Assembly (NCBI RefSeq): GCF_900176885.1
Contig: NZ_LT839648.1
Location: forward strand, 1,143,049 to 1,207,048
Reading direction: 5' to 3'
Length of the DNA stretch: 64,000 bases
DNA from: Oceanobacillus senegalensis
Lineage (GTDB): Bacteria; Bacillota; Bacilli; Bacillales; Amphibacillaceae
Shown here piece by piece: positions 26,695 to 38,734 of this stretch (positions within the stretch are counted from its first letter, which is position 1; the number at the start of each line of letters is the position of its first letter). The translations under genes and the position numbers were made by a program. The notes beneath the pieces are model-generated. The model was not told the DNA's origin, made no database searches, and saw only the letters and a list, made by a program, of their open reading frames with translations.

Positions 26695-27870
26695 GTGGCT
26701 TCGAAATATGGAGATATCAAAAGGCGAACATATCTTTTTTATAAAAGAAGTGGACTGTATCTAGTTAGCTTAGCTGTTTTATTTATTTTAATTGGATTAC
26801 TCACTACCATACAGCCTGCATATCGAATTTCATCTGAAATGATTACTAAATGGACTAGTGATATTGATAGTTCCGTCTTTTTAAATTTAATTGGAATGGA
26901 GAACAGAGGTTTTAAGCAGGCACTTCCAGAAGAAAATCAATTTCCTAGCTTATCCTCTTCTCTGTTTCAGGTAGCAACAAGTATTAAGCCTAATGATCCT
27001 AGAAGCTTACTGGGAAATGAGATACCAGGATTTTCAATTTATGATAATCAAATTTTAATTGCTGGTGAGGGGACAGATTATACTAACCTTCCATATGAAT
27101 CCTCGCCACCATTGGAAGAAGTGCTAAAGGATAGAGAGGCAGTGGTGGAAACAGAAGAAAATGATAATGTCGAACAAAAACAAGATGAAAATATGCCTAC
27201 TACTGGTGAAAGAGAAGTTGTTTATCTTTATAATTCTCATAATCGGGAGTCTTTTTTACCGCATTTACCCGATGAAACAGACCCAAATTTAGCCCATCAT
27301 TCTGAAGTGAATATAACAAAGGTTAGTGAACGCTTAGCAAAATCTCTTGAAGCAAAAGGGATTGGAACAGAGGTTGAAGATGCGGATATTGGAAATCTAT
27401 TAAATAAAAAAGGTTGGGAGTATCATCAATCCTATGATGCTGCAAGGGGAGTAGTAGAAGAAGCAATAGCCGGAAATAAAGATATACAATTCGTGTTTGA
27501 TATACACCGAGATGCTATGCCTAGGGAGCATACGACTATGGAAATGGATGGAAAGTCTTACGCAAAAATTATGTTTGTTGTTGGAAAAGAACATGCAAAT
27601 TATGAGAAAAATTTAGAATTGGCTACGGAATTACATTACTTGTTTGAGGAAAAATACCCTGGACTGAGTAGGGGGGTACTACCTAAAGGTGGGGCAGGTA
27701 CTAATGGGGTGTTTAATCAGGATTTATCTGAAAATGCAGTATTAATCGAATTTGGTGGTGTAGGAAATAATTTAGATGAATTATATCGAACAGCTGATAT
27801 TGTAGCAGAAGTATTTAGTGATTATTATTGGGATGCAGAAGAAGTAGATAGTAATTCTCAGGAGGAATGA
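26695..27870 (+). CDS. spoIIP: Stage II sporulation protein P
   Basis: A 391-residue cell-wall amidase/endopeptidase that works with SpoIID and SpoIIM in engulfment. One N-terminal membrane helix (LVSLAVLFILIGLLTTIQ) is followed by a conserved block (DPRSLLGNEIPGF, GTDYTNLPYESSPP), an acidic linker, and the catalytic domain with YNSHNRESFLP, IHRD and FGGVGNNLDEL. The GTG at 26695 lies just after AAAGAGGTGG; an ATG at 26671 has no site. It directly follows gpr as in B. subtilis. Confidence 0.94.
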   Translation: MASKYGDIKRRTYLFYKRSGLYLVSLAVLFILIGLLTTIQPAYRISSEMITKWTSDIDSSVFLNLIGMENRGFKQALPEENQFPSLSSSLFQVATSIKPNDPRSLLGNEIPGFSIYDNQILIAGEGTDYTNLPYESSPPLEEVLKDREAVVETEENDNVEQKQDENMPTTGEREVVYLYNSHNRESFLPHLPDETDPNLAHHSEVNITKVSERLAKSLEAKGIGTEVEDADIGNLLNKKGWEYHQSYDAARGVVEEAIAGNKDIQFVFDIHRDAMPREHTTMEMDGKSYAKIMFVVGKEHANYEKNLELATELHYLFEEKYPGLSRGVLPKGGAGTNGVFNQDLSENAVLIEFGGVGNNLDELYRTADIVAEVFSDYYWDAEEVDSNSQEE

Positions 27871-27872
27871 AA

Positions 27873-28196
27873 ATGATCCGTTCGGTTGTTATTTTATTAT
27901 TGTTAGCTGTATTTTTTCTATCTGGCACTCTATATGGAATGAATTCAACAAATAATAATCTACAAGCAAATAATAATAGCAATAAAGTAGAACAATTAGA
28001 GACGACCGCTAGTCTCGAAAAACATATGGAAAAGGTCGAAGTAGAAACACCACAGACAGTAAAAGAGGATGTTATGGATATGGAAAATAATATACAGCTT
28101 ACACAAAATACCGCATCTTTTTTGGAAACAAGTGTACAAGGCTTTTTTGAATTAGTTGTGGGTATTCTTTACCAAATAGCCGAAATATTCTTCTAA
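27873..28196 (+). CDS. yqxA: YqxA-like small membrane protein (DUF3679)
   Basis: A 107-residue protein with one N-terminal membrane helix (SVVILLLLAVFFLSGTLYGM), an Asn/Glu-rich middle and an amphipathic C-terminus (FFELVVGILYQIAEIFF). The sequence is only loosely like B. subtilis YqxA; the call rests on its place between spoIIP and lepA and on the layout. ATG 27873 lies 7-8 bases after AGGAGG. An ATG at 27867 overlaps the spoIIP stop. Confidence 0.65.
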   Translation: MIRSVVILLLLAVFFLSGTLYGMNSTNNNLQANNNSNKVEQLETTASLEKHMEKVEVETPQTVKEDVMDMENNIQLTQNTASFLETSVQGFFELVVGILYQIAEIFF

Positions 28197-28241
28197 ATAG
28201 TGAGGTAATAAACGAACGGATTTTAGTATATTGAAGTAGGG

Positions 28242-28310
28242 GCAGAAAACACAATCCCTATTCCCTGATAAGCGTGGAGGGGGGGCTGGGATGTTTTCTG
28301 CTCTTATTTC
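28242..28310 (+). terminator. Terminator-like long hairpin after yqxA
   Basis: GCAGAAAAC (28242-28250) and ATCCC (28254-28258) pair with 28288-28301, leaving a 3-base bulge and a large G-rich loop. A TCTTATTTCT stretch follows. Confidence 0.55.
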
Positions 28311-28434
28311 TATTTATAGGTTCTAGATTGAATATATTGATTTCAATTGCTATAATCATTCTTATTGGATACCCTTCTAAATATTTTAATCTTTTATCAA
28401 AATTGATAAAGGACATGTAGGAGTGAACATCAAA

Positions 28435-30243
28435 ATGGGGAACAAACAAAGGAAAGTACGTAATTTTTCGATTATAGCTCATATTGATCACGGGAAATCG
28501 ACATTAGCTGATAGAATTTTAGAAAATACAGAAACTGTTTCAAAAAGGGAAATGAAAGAACAATTATTGGATGGTATGGAATTAGAACGGGAAAGAGGTA
28601 TAACGATAAAATTAAATGCTGTTCAATTAAAATATACCAGTAAAGACGGCGAGGAATATCTATTTCATTTAATAGATACACCGGGACATGTGGATTTTAC
28701 ATATGAAGTTTCTAGAAGTCTTGCTGCTTGTGAAGGTGCGATATTAGTTGTTGATGCTGCACAAGGCATTGAAGCCCAGACCTTGGCGAATGTTTATTTG
28801 GCAATGGAAAATGATTTGGAAATTATCCCAGTTATAAATAAAATCGACCTACCTAGTGCTGATCCTGATCGTGTGAAACAAGAATTAGAGGATGTTCTTG
28901 GAATTGATGGTGACGAAGCAATTTTAGCATCGGCGAAAGCAAATATTGGTATTGAGGAAATTTTAGAGCGAATTGTGGAGGATATACCTGAACCAGCAGG
29001 CGAGCCAGATGCACCGTTAAAAGCACTAATATTTGATTCTCTATATGATTCTTATCGTGGTGCTATTGCCTATGTATGTGTAAAAGAAGGAACAGTAAAA
29101 GTTGGCGATAAAATTAGGATGATGGCAAATGGCAAAGAATTTGAAGTGAATGAAGTAGGAGTGTTTACTCCAAAGGCTACATCTCGTAACGAATTAACTG
29201 TAGGTGATGTTGGATTTATTACAGCATCCATTAAAGATGTGAAGGATACTCATGTTGGGGATACAATAACCAACGCGTTACACCCTGCTGAGCAAGCACT
29301 TCCTGGATACAGAAGGTTAAATCCGATGGTGTTTTGTGGACTCTATCCAGTTGATTCCAATGATTACAATGATTTACGTGATGCATTAGAACGTTTGGAG
29401 TTAAATGATTCGGCACTACAGTACGAACCGGAAACATCACAAGCACTTGGTTTTGGATTCAGGTGCGGATTTTTAGGGTTATTGCATATGGAAATTTTGC
29501 AAGAGCGTATAGAAAGAGAATTTAATATTAATTTAATTACAACAGCTCCAAGTGTAATTTTCGAAGTAGAAAAGACAGATGGAGAAGTGTTGAACGTGGA
29601 CAATCCGTCAGTTATGCCTGATCCACAAGTGATTCATGAAATTCGCGAGCCTTATGTTGAAGCTACCATTATGGTACCTAATGATTTTGTTGGTCCAGTT
29701 ATGGAAATAGCTCAAAAGAAACGTGGGAATTTTGTCGATATGCAGTATGTGGATGAGATACGGGTAAATGTAGTTTATCATATTCCATTATCAGAAATTG
29801 TGTATGACTTCTTTGATCAGTTGAAATCACAAACGAAAGGGTATGCATCATTCGATTATGAGTTAATTGGATATCAGCCTTCAAACTTGGTGAAAATGGA
29901 TATTCTACTTAATGGTGAGACTATTGATGCATTATCCTTTATTGTCCATCGAGATTTTGCTTATAGTCGAGGCAAACAGATTGTTGATAAATTAAAAGAG
30001 TTAATTCCAAGACAGCAATTTGAGGTACCAGTTCAAGCTGCAATAGGAAATAAAATAGTTGCACGTTCGACAATCAAAGCAGTTCGAAAAGATGTTACTG
30101 CAAAATTATATGGTGGGGATATTTCCCGTAAGCGTAAATTGCTGGAAAAACAAAAAGAAGGTAAAAAACGTATGAAGATGGTTGGTTCTGTCGAAGTACC
30201 TCAAGAAGCGTTCATGGCTGTGCTCGAAATGAATGAAGACTGA
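28435..30243 (+). CDS. lepA: Elongation factor 4 (LepA)
   Basis: A 602-residue translational GTPase involved in 30S biogenesis and in ribosome back-translocation. The P-loop is AHIDHGKST. Other motifs are switch [10 protein letters not shown] and NKID. Domain II, the EF-G-like domains and the LepA-specific C-terminus ([17 protein letters not shown]) follow. ATG 28435 lies 11 bases from TAGGAG; a GTG at 28423 overlaps that site. It has its own terminator at 30297. Confidence 0.96.
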   Translation: MGNKQRKVRNFSIIAHIDHGKSTLADRILENTETVSKREMKEQLLDGMELERERGITIKLNAVQLKYTSKDGEEYLFHLIDTPGHVDFTYEVSRSLAACEGAILVVDAAQGIEAQTLANVYLAMENDLEIIPVINKIDLPSADPDRVKQELEDVLGIDGDEAILASAKANIGIEEILERIVEDIPEPAGEPDAPLKALIFDSLYDSYRGAIAYVCVKEGTVKVGDKIRMMANGKEFEVNEVGVFTPKATSRNELTVGDVGFITASIKDVKDTHVGDTITNALHPAEQALPGYRRLNPMVFCGLYPVDSNDYNDLRDALERLELNDSALQYEPETSQALGFGFRCGFLGLLHMEILQERIEREFNINLITTAPSVIFEVEKTDGEVLNVDNPSVMPDPQVIHEIREPYVEATIMVPNDFVGPVMEIAQKKRGNFVDMQYVDEIRVNVVYHIPLSEIVYDFFDQLKSQTKGYASFDYELIGYQPSNLVKMDILLNGETIDALSFIVHRDFAYSRGKQIVDKLKELIPRQQFEVPVQAAIGNKIVARSTIKAVRKDVTAKLYGGDISRKRKLLEKQKEGKKRMKMVGSVEVPQEAFMAVLEMNED

Positions 30244-30296
30244 GACGAAAGTCAAGACTGTAAGATAAATTAGTTAACAATATATTAAAAGCGGGA

Positions 30297-30337
30297 GGGA
30301 AAACTTAGAAGCACCTGCACTAAGTTTTTCCCTTTTT
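30297..30337 (+). terminator. Intrinsic terminator after lepA
   Basis: GGGAAAACTTAG (30297-30308) pairs with 30320-30332 (one bulged base) and is followed by five T. Confidence 0.85.
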
Positions 30338-30399
30338 ATTTTGAGGCTATATGTGTCAAAGAGTTAAAGCCTATTACCTTAAGAAAGGAACGAATACAA

Positions 30400-31563
30400 G
30401 TGAAGCAACAAGTTCAGTCGGTATATATTCACATCCCTTTTTGCACGCAGATTTGTCACTATTGTGATTTCGTGAAGTTCTTCTATAACGAAAAAAAAGC
30501 AACCGAATATTTGTATGCATTAGCAAATGAAATTAATACTAATATAAAAGGGATGAACCATAAAATTAGTACGATTTATATAGGTGGTGGTACCCCTACT
30601 GCTTTAAGCTATGAACAGTTGAAATTTCTTCTAGAATTTTTAAGTAAAAAGTTCGATGTTCAGAACTGTGAGGAGTATACCATAGAAGTAAATCCAGGAG
30701 ATATTGATAAGGAAAAGGCCAAGCTCTTAAAGGATTATGGAATTACACGAATATCATTTGGAGTCCAAGTAATGGATAATCGGCTATTAGAAGAAATAGG
30801 AAGGGTTCATCGGGTGAAAGATGTTTACAAAACCGTTGACCTTTTCGAGCAACAGCATTTTTCAAATATTAGTCTGGACTTAATGTATGCCTTGCCACAT
30901 CAAACTGTTGAGCAGTTCCAATCTTCCTTGAAAAAAGCATTAGAATTTAATTTGCCACATTATGCGACATACGGATTGCAAATCGAACCCAAAACGGTTT
31001 TTTATATGCGTCATAAAAAAGGTTTATTACATCGCCCGACGGAAGATGATGAGGTAATAATGTATGAAATATTAAAAGAAAATATGAAGAAGAATGGAAT
31101 AAATCAATATGAAATTAGTAATTTCGCCAAACCTGGTTATGAGAGTAAGCACAATCTTACCTATTGGAGTAATGGATATTATTATGGATTTGGTGCAGGT
31201 GCCCATGGTTATATACCGGGAAAACGAATTACAAATTTAAGACTGTTACCTGCATATGTTAAAAAGGCCATGGAAGATGGGGAGCCTATTTTACAAACAG
31301 AAACGATTTCATTAAGAGAGAATATTGAAGAGGAAATATTTTTAGGATTACGTAGAATTAAGGGGATAAGTAAAAGCGAATTTTTAAAGAAATTTGGTTT
31401 TGAAATAGATTCGTTCTTTAAAAGAGAGTTAGGGGAGTTAATTAATCAGGATTTACTCTATGAAAAAAATGATTCAATCCGTCTAACTGACAAAGGAATG
31501 CTATTAGCTAATAAAGTATTTGAAAGATTTATGATAGAGGATACCGATTTAGTAAGTATTTAG
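30400..31563 (+). CDS. hemW: Radical SAM heme chaperone HemW
   Basis: A 387-residue radical SAM protein. The iron-sulfur cluster motif is CTQICHYCDF (CxxxCxxC). GGGTPTAL and a HemN-type C-terminal domain (NLTYWSNGYYYGFGAGAHGY) follow. HemW proteins bind heme and are not true coproporphyrinogen oxidases, although older annotation calls this gene hemN. The start is GTG behind AAGAAAGGA. It lies between lepA and hrcA, the usual place. Confidence 0.94.
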   Translation: MKQQVQSVYIHIPFCTQICHYCDFVKFFYNEKKATEYLYALANEINTNIKGMNHKISTIYIGGGTPTALSYEQLKFLLEFLSKKFDVQNCEEYTIEVNPGDIDKEKAKLLKDYGITRISFGVQVMDNRLLEEIGRVHRVKDVYKTVDLFEQQHFSNISLDLMYALPHQTVEQFQSSLKKALEFNLPHYATYGLQIEPKTVFYMRHKKGLLHRPTEDDEVIMYEILKENMKKNGINQYEISNFAKPGYESKHNLTYWSNGYYYGFGAGAHGYIPGKRITNLRLLPAYVKKAMEDGEPILQTETISLRENIEEEIFLGLRRIKGISKSEFLKKFGFEIDSFFKRELGELINQDLLYEKNDSIRLTDKGMLLANKVFERFMIEDTDLVSI

Positions 31564-31573
31564 GTCATGATTA

Positions 31574-31602
31574 TTGACAAAGAAAATAGGATTTGTTAAT
31601 TT
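31574..31602 (+). promoter_or_regulatory. Sigma-A promoter of the hrcA operon
   Basis: A perfect TTGACA (31574-31579) is followed by 17 bases and a weak, AT-rich -10 (TAATTT at 31597-31602). The CIRCE operator begins 11 bases further on, so repressor bound there would block initiation. Confidence 0.6.
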
Positions 31603-31612
31603 ATTATTAGCA

Positions 31613-31639
31613 TTAGCACTCGCATTTACCGAGTGCTAA
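31613..31639 (+). promoter_or_regulatory. CIRCE operator (HrcA binding site)
   Basis: TTAGCACTC (31613-31621), nine bases, GAGTGCTAA (31631-31639): an exact match to the CIRCE inverted repeat. HrcA binds it and represses the operon until heat shock. It lies 14 bases before hrcA. Confidence 0.98.
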
Positions 31640-31653
31640 CAGGGGTGAACATC

Positions 31654-32685
31654 ATGCTAACAGAAAGGCAATTATTAGTGTTACAAATGATTATTGATGA
31701 TTTCATCGAGACTGCTCATCCAGTTGGCTCTCGTGCCCTTTCTAAGAAGGAAAAAATTCCATATAGTGCAGCTACTATTCGAAATGAAATGGCTGATTTA
31801 GAAGATATGGGGTTTCTTGAAAAAACTCATTCATCTTCTGGACGCATTCCCTCTGAAAAAGGGTATCGCTATTATGTGGATCATGTAATCGCTCCGTTTT
31901 CAAATCAGCATAATATAAAAATAATAAGAAATATTATTGAAGATGGATTCTATGAGTTTGAACAAATTGTTCAAATGTCAGCAGAGGTATTATCTGAGTT
32001 AACAAATTATACTTCCATCATTCTAGGGCCAGAACTTAGTGAGACGAAGCTTAAGCAGCTACAGATTCTTACTTTATCTGCTCATACTGCGGTAGCGATT
32101 CTAGTAACCGATACAGGTCATGTAGAACATCGTACATTTACCATACCTAATGAAATCCAACCATCAGAACTGGAGAAAATGGTGAATATACTTAATGACC
32201 GTCTGCGGGGGGTTCCCATTCTACATTTGGTAGAAGTTTTTCAAAAAGAAGTTGCTGGTATAATGGGAAAACATATTCGCGACTTTGATAAATCCTTTGA
32301 CTATTTACAGGCTATATTTTTACAAGAACATCCTGTAAAGCTGTATATAGGTGGAAAATCTAATATACTCATGCAACCTGAATTTAATGATGTTGACAAG
32401 ATTAGATCCTTTTATACCATGATGGAAAATGAAAATGAAATAGCTAATTTGTTAAAAAATACAAAGCATGGTATTGGCGTATCCATTGGTAATGAGAATG
32501 AAGTAGAGGCCATAAAGGATTTAAGCTTAATCACTGCTACCTATCAATTAGGTGAAGAGCAACTAGGTACTATTGCATTGCTAGGCCCTACTAGAATGGA
32601 ATATCGTAAGGTGATAACCATTCTATCCAGCCTTTCCAAAGAAATGTCAGAAGCATTTTATAAATGGTATAAGTCTTCTGAATAG
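31654..32685 (+). CDS. hrcA: Heat-inducible transcription repressor HrcA
   Basis: A 343-residue repressor, the same length as in B. subtilis. The N-terminal winged helix includes VGSRALSKKEKIPYSAATIRNEM-like sequence (about residues 20-45), followed by LEKTHSSSGRIPSEKGYRYYVD. It depends on GroE for folding, so its activity reports chaperone capacity. ATG 31654 follows GGGGTGAAC; an ATG at 31633 lies inside the CIRCE repeat and is unlikely. Confidence 0.97.
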   Translation: MLTERQLLVLQMIIDDFIETAHPVGSRALSKKEKIPYSAATIRNEMADLEDMGFLEKTHSSSGRIPSEKGYRYYVDHVIAPFSNQHNIKIIRNIIEDGFYEFEQIVQMSAEVLSELTNYTSIILGPELSETKLKQLQILTLSAHTAVAILVTDTGHVEHRTFTIPNEIQPSELEKMVNILNDRLRGVPILHLVEVFQKEVAGIMGKHIRDFDKSFDYLQAIFLQEHPVKLYIGGKSNILMQPEFNDVDKIRSFYTMMENENEIANLLKNTKHGIGVSIGNENEVEAIKDLSLITATYQLGEEQLGTIALLGPTRMEYRKVITILSSLSKEMSEAFYKWYKSSE

Positions 32686-32696
32686 GAATCATCAAA

Positions 32697-32728
32697 AAAA
32701 TGTGGTAGGGTAATACCTGCCACATTTT
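32697..32728 (+). terminator. Hairpin between hrcA and grpE
   Basis: A 13-bp stem (32697-32709 with 32716-32728, one G-U pair) has no T-run on the plus strand. It is therefore more likely a processing or stability element than a full terminator. Confidence 0.55.
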
Positions 32729-32812
32729 GGAGTGTGCTTTAAGTTAGTATGTAATCATGTAAATATGTTTCATAAAGGGTATAACCTATTCTTATAAATG
32801 GAGGTGGCAGTC

Positions 32813-33373
32813 ATGGAAGAAACAAACAAAGCAATTAACGAAGAAACGAACCAAGAAGAGGTAGTGGATAATAAAAATCATTCTGAAGCTACGGATAATA
32901 TTGACCAAGATTCTTTTAAAGAACTTGAAAGTCAAGTAGAAACATTAAAGGCTGAAAAAAATGATACTTATCAACGCCTGTTACGACTACAAGCTGAATT
33001 TGATAATTATAAAAAACGCACCTTAAAAGAAAGAGAAGCTGATAGAAAGTATAAATCCCAAGATCTGGCCAACGAGTTATTGCCAGCACTTGATAATTTT
33101 GAGCGTGCATTACAAGTTGAAGTTACAGATGAAACAAAGAACTTGATTGAAGGAATAACTATGGTCTACAAGCAGCTAGTTGAAGCTTTAAAATCACAGG
33201 GTGTGGAACCAATAGAATCTGAAGGTAAGGAGTTCGACCCTAATGTTCATCACGCTGTAATGCAGGTAGAGGATGAAACATTTGAATCTAATGTAATAGT
33301 TGAAGAACTACAAAAAGGATATATACTTAAAGACAGAGTTATTCGACCGGCAATGGTAAAGGTTAATAAATAA
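32813..33373 (+). CDS. grpE: Nucleotide exchange factor GrpE
   Basis: A 186-residue protein with an acidic, flexible N-terminus, a long coiled coil (about residues 35-95, including [15 protein letters not shown]) and the beta domain with [15 protein letters not shown]. It releases ADP from DnaK. ATG 32813 lies 8 bases after GGAGG; an in-frame ATG at 32798 overlaps that site. Confidence 0.97.
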   Translation: MEETNKAINEETNQEEVVDNKNHSEATDNIDQDSFKELESQVETLKAEKNDTYQRLLRLQAEFDNYKKRTLKEREADRKYKSQDLANELLPALDNFERALQVEVTDETKNLIEGITMVYKQLVEALKSQGVEPIESEGKEFDPNVHHAVMQVEDETFESNVIVEELQKGYILKDRVIRPAMVKVNK

Positions 33374-35239
<1,866 letters not shown>

Positions 35240-35299
35240 TGATTAGAGAGCATGGGTTAATTATTATCATATAATAATTATTAGCTTTCGATTCCTAGA

Positions 35300-35338
35300 A
35301 AAAGTCAAAGTCAGGACTATCTTGACTTTGACTTTTTT
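35300..35338 (+). terminator. Intrinsic terminator after dnaK
   Basis: A perfect 14-bp stem (35300-35313 with 35323-35336) with a 9-base loop ends in six T. It separates dnaK from dnaJ, so dnaJ is at least partly transcribed on its own. The rest of the gap to 35513 is AT-rich; it holds only a short motif pair also seen upstream of era. Confidence 0.9.
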
Positions 35339-35512
35339 ACTAAGGTTGTTTTAGTAGTTTTTGTTGTTTTTTGTAGCAAAATCAAAGTGTTATGCGTAAT
35401 AACATGTTCAGATTATGGGTATGGAAATATCGCTACGGAAATACAGAAAGCATCCTTCACTTAAAATGCAGTTCCAAAAATAGAATATGTGAATGAAAAT
35501 GAATCAAGTTTA

Positions 35513-35541
35513 TTTGCTAACCTAAGTCAAATGATGATAAT
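35513..35541 (+). promoter_or_regulatory. Candidate promoter of dnaJ
   Basis: TTTGCT (35513-35518), a 17-base spacer and GATAAT (35536-35541). The -35 is weak. No CIRCE element is present here. Confidence 0.35.
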
Positions 35542-35582
35542 ATAAAACGTATGCTAAAGTGTGTCGGGAGAGTGATTTTGCA

Positions 35583-36713
35583 ATGAGTAAGCGTGATTAT
35601 TATGAGGTACTGGGAATTGAAAAAGGTGCCTCAAAAGATGAAATAAAAAAAGCTTATCGTAAGTTAGCTAGAAAATACCATCCAGATGTTAGTAAAGAAG
35701 AAAATGCAGCGGATAAATTTAAAGAGGTAAAGGAAGCTTATGAAGTTTTAAGTGACGAGAATAAGCGAGCTCAATATGATCAATTTGGTCATGCTGGAAC
35801 AAGTGGTCAAGGGTTCGGTGGCTTTGGTGGTGGAGCCGAAGACTTTGGTGGTTTTGGAGATATATTTGATATGTTCTTTGGTGGAGGAAGAAGACGTGAT
35901 CCGAATGCTCCACAACAAGGAGCAGATTTACAATATACAATGGTTTTAGATTTCGAAGAAGCAATATTTGGTAAAGAAACCGATATACGTATTCCGAGGG
36001 AAGAGACCTGTGAAACGTGTAGTGGTTCTGGTGCGAAACCTGGTACAAAAGTTGACACTTGTTCCCATTGCCACGGTTCGGGTCAACTGAACCAAGAACA
36101 AAATACACCATTCGGTAAAGTGGTAAACCGTAGAGTATGTCATTATTGTGGTGGATCCGGGAAAATGATTCAAGATAAATGTGGTACTTGTGGTGGCTCC
36201 GGTAAAGTTAAGAAAAATAAGAAAATCCATATTAAAATTCCTGCTGGCATTGATGAAGGACAGCAAATCCGTGTGACAGGTAAAGGAGAACCTGGTAAAA
36301 ATGGTGGGCCGGCTGGTGATTTATTTGTTGTTATACAAATAAAACCACATGACTTTTTTGAACGTGAGGGTGACAACATTTATTGTGAATTACCAATCAA
36401 TTTTGCACAGGCTGCCCTTGGTGATGAGTTAGAAGTACCAACCGTTCATGGGAAAGTAAAATTAAAAGTCCCTGCTGGAACACAAACAGGTAAATTGTTC
36501 CGTTTAAGAGGAAAAGGGGCACCTAATGTACGTGGTCGCGGACAAGGCGATCAATTAATTAGGGTTCGCGTTGTTACTCCAACTAAATTATCGGATAGAG
36601 AGAAAGAGTTATTACGTGAGTTTAGTGATTTACGAGGCAATGATGTGACAGAAGAAGAGGACAGTTCTCTTTTCCAACGTTTTAAAAATGCCTTTAAAAA
36701 CCACAACGAATAA
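35583..36713 (+). CDS. dnaJ: Chaperone protein DnaJ (Hsp40)
   Basis: A 376-residue type I DnaJ. The J-domain contains HPD in [13 protein letters not shown] Gly/Phe-rich region (about residues 75-105) is followed by four CxxCxGxG zinc motifs ([32 protein letters not shown]) and the C-terminal substrate domains. It stimulates the DnaK ATPase. ATG 35583 follows CGGGAGAG; an upstream in-frame ATG at 35559 lacks a site. Confidence 0.98.
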   Translation: MSKRDYYEVLGIEKGASKDEIKKAYRKLARKYHPDVSKEENAADKFKEVKEAYEVLSDENKRAQYDQFGHAGTSGQGFGGFGGGAEDFGGFGDIFDMFFGGGRRRDPNAPQQGADLQYTMVLDFEEAIFGKETDIRIPREETCETCSGSGAKPGTKVDTCSHCHGSGQLNQEQNTPFGKVVNRRVCHYCGGSGKMIQDKCGTCGGSGKVKKNKKIHIKIPAGIDEGQQIRVTGKGEPGKNGGPAGDLFVVIQIKPHDFFEREGDNIYCELPINFAQAALGDELEVPTVHGKVKLKVPAGTQTGKLFRLRGKGAPNVRGRGQGDQLIRVRVVTPTKLSDREKELLREFSDLRGNDVTEEEDSSLFQRFKNAFKNHNE

Positions 36714-36722
36714 ATAATATAT

Positions 36723-36761
36723 AAATGATTCTTTCATATGTGCTTATTGAAAGAATCATTT
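36723..36761 (+). terminator. Stem-loop after dnaJ
   Basis: A perfect 14-bp stem (36723-36736 with 36748-36761) follows the stop by 9 bases. The T-run is short, so termination may be partial and let transcription reach prmA. Confidence 0.65.
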
Positions 36762-36814
36762 CCATACATATTTAGTTTTCCCAAATAAGTATTTAAGAAA
36801 TGGGTGGATCAGAA

Positions 36815-37753
36815 TTGAAGTGGTCAGAAATTTGTATTGAGACAACGAATGAAGCAGTTGAGCCAATATCTAATATCTTACATGAAACAGGTGCGAGTGG
36901 TTTAGTTATAGAGGATCCTCAAGATCTAGTTGCTTCCATGGAGTCACCATTTGGGGAAATATATGAACTTAATCCAGACGATTACCCTGAAGAAGGTGTC
37001 CGGATTAAAGCATATCTTCCTGTTAATAGTTTTCTAAGTGAGACAGTTGAGGAGATTAAACAAGCCATTAATAACCTTCTTACCTATGATATTGATGTTG
37101 GAAAAAATAAGGTTACATTAAGTGAAGTAAATGAAAAAGAATGGGCTACAGCTTGGAAAAAGTACTACCATCCAGTAAAAATCTCAAAAAGAATTACAAT
37201 TAAACCGACTTGGGAGGAATACGCACCTGTATCTAGTGATGAGATTATAATTGAACTAGATCCAGGGATGGCTTTTGGAACAGGTACCCATCCGACAACT
37301 GTTCTGAGTATGCAGGCATTAGAACAATATTTGCAACCGGGAGATGTTGTAATGGATGTAGGTAGTGGTTCCGGTGTGTTGAGTATCGCATCTGCTCTTT
37401 TAGGTGCTGAGAAGGTTTATGCCTTTGATTTGGACGATATAGCTGTGAAGAGTACGATGCAAAATGCGAAACTTAATCAACTGAATAAAGCAATTGAAGC
37501 TAAGCAAAACAATCTGTTAAATGATGTAAATATAAAATCTGACATTATAGTTTCAAATATTTTAGCTGAGATTATTATACAATTTGTAGATGATGCATGG
37601 AAAAACCTTAATAACGGTGGTTTGTTTATTACATCAGGAATTATTCAGAATAAAAAACAACTAGTTAAAGATAGTTTAATGAAACAAGGATTTGAAATAA
37701 TAGTTGTTAATGAAATGGAAGATTGGGTATCCATTGTAGCTAAGAAGGTTTAA
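36815..37753 (+). CDS. prmA: Ribosomal protein L11 methyltransferase
   Basis: A 312-residue enzyme that trimethylates ribosomal protein L11. The N-terminal substrate-recognition domain has ETTNEAVEPISNILHETGASG; the SAM site is DVGSGSGVLSIASALLG, preceded by DPGMAFGTGTHPTT, and SNILAEI follows. The TTG at 36815 gives the start MKWSEI, as in the B. subtilis protein, and lies 6 bases from GGTGGA. An ATG at 36800 would add five unusual residues. Confidence 0.93.
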   Translation: MKWSEICIETTNEAVEPISNILHETGASGLVIEDPQDLVASMESPFGEIYELNPDDYPEEGVRIKAYLPVNSFLSETVEEIKQAINNLLTYDIDVGKNKVTLSEVNEKEWATAWKKYYHPVKISKRITIKPTWEEYAPVSSDEIIIELDPGMAFGTGTHPTTVLSMQALEQYLQPGDVVMDVGSGSGVLSIASALLGAEKVYAFDLDDIAVKSTMQNAKLNQLNKAIEAKQNNLLNDVNIKSDIIVSNILAEIIIQFVDDAWKNLNNGGLFITSGIIQNKKQLVKDSLMKQGFEIIVVNEMEDWVSIVAKKV

Positions 37754-37776
37754 AACGAGAAGAGTAGGTGCAAACA

Positions 37777-38529
37777 TTGCAACGATATTTTATTCCAGCG
37801 AATTTCTGGGAAGAAAGCAACGTTCATATTGAGGGTGATGATGTACACCACATGACAAGGGTTATGCGTCTAACATCTGGAGACCAAATAATTTGTAATC
37901 ATCCAAATGGGGAGGCGGCAGTATGTGAAATTCTAGAAACGAGTAATAATTATGTTAAAGCTGCTATACTTCAATGGATTGAACAACATGTAGAACTCCC
38001 TGTACATGTTACAATTGCTCAAGGTATTCCTAAAGGGGATAAATTCGATTTAGTATTACAAAAGGGAACTGAATTAGGTGCAAATGCTTTTATTCCATTA
38101 AAGTCAGATAGGACTATCGTTGTATGGGATGATAAAAAGGCGGAGAAGAAGGTAAAGCGTTTTAAAAAAATAGTTAAAGAAGCTAGTGAGCAATGTCATC
38201 GGAATAAAATACCAGAAGTAAAAGCGCCCATAGGAATGTCTGAACTACTAAAAGAAAGTTCAGAATATGACTTTAAAATAATTGCTTATGAGGAAGAAGC
38301 CAAAACAAAGAAATATCATACATTTGGCTCGATATTGAGCCGGATGGGAAATGGACAGAAAATACTAGTATGCGTTGGACCAGAAGGTGGGTTCACAGAA
38401 GAAGAAATCGCCTTACTAAAAGATAATAATTTTCATGCAGTACGGTTAGGTCCACGAATATTACGTTCGGAAACAGCTCCATTATATGCACTAGCGGCCA
38501 TTTCCTATCACTTTGAAGAAATGGGTTAA
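37777..38529 (+). CDS. rsmE: 16S rRNA (uracil-1498-N3)-methyltransferase RsmE
   Basis: A 250-residue SPOUT (trefoil-knot) methyltransferase. Typical motifs are DDVHHMTRVMRL, IAQGIPKGDKFDLVLQKGTE, VGPEGGFTEEEI and the knot LGPRILRSETAPLYALA. It methylates U1498 of 16S rRNA. The TTG at 37777 gives MQRYF, as in relatives, 6 bases after AGGTG. It follows prmA by 23 bases. The mtaB gene that follows in B. subtilis is absent here. Confidence 0.94.
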   Translation: MQRYFIPANFWEESNVHIEGDDVHHMTRVMRLTSGDQIICNHPNGEAAVCEILETSNNYVKAAILQWIEQHVELPVHVTIAQGIPKGDKFDLVLQKGTELGANAFIPLKSDRTIVVWDDKKAEKKVKRFKKIVKEASEQCHRNKIPEVKAPIGMSELLKESSEYDFKIIAYEEEAKTKKYHTFGSILSRMGNGQKILVCVGPEGGFTEEEIALLKDNNFHAVRLGPRILRSETAPLYALAAISYHFEEMG

Positions 38530-38630
38530 TGTACATAAATAGAAAAAATTTGTCCGACTTTTATAATGACTGTTCACTTTAATATTTTCCAAGACATTTA
38601 TTATTCTTAGATGTTTCTTAAAATAATTAG

Positions 38631-38659
38631 TTGACCAATTGATAGTATTATATTATACT
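38631..38659 (+). promoter_or_regulatory. Sigma-A promoter of rpsU
   Basis: TTGACC (38631-38636), a 17-base spacer and TATACT (38654-38659): five of six matches at both ends. The leader to rpsU is about 70 bases. Confidence 0.75.
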
Positions 38660-38734
38660 TTAAAGTGGCATGTGAGATATGGATACATATGCCTTATAAT
38701 TTTGGTTTTGTGCTTCGGAGGGAGGGAAATTAGC

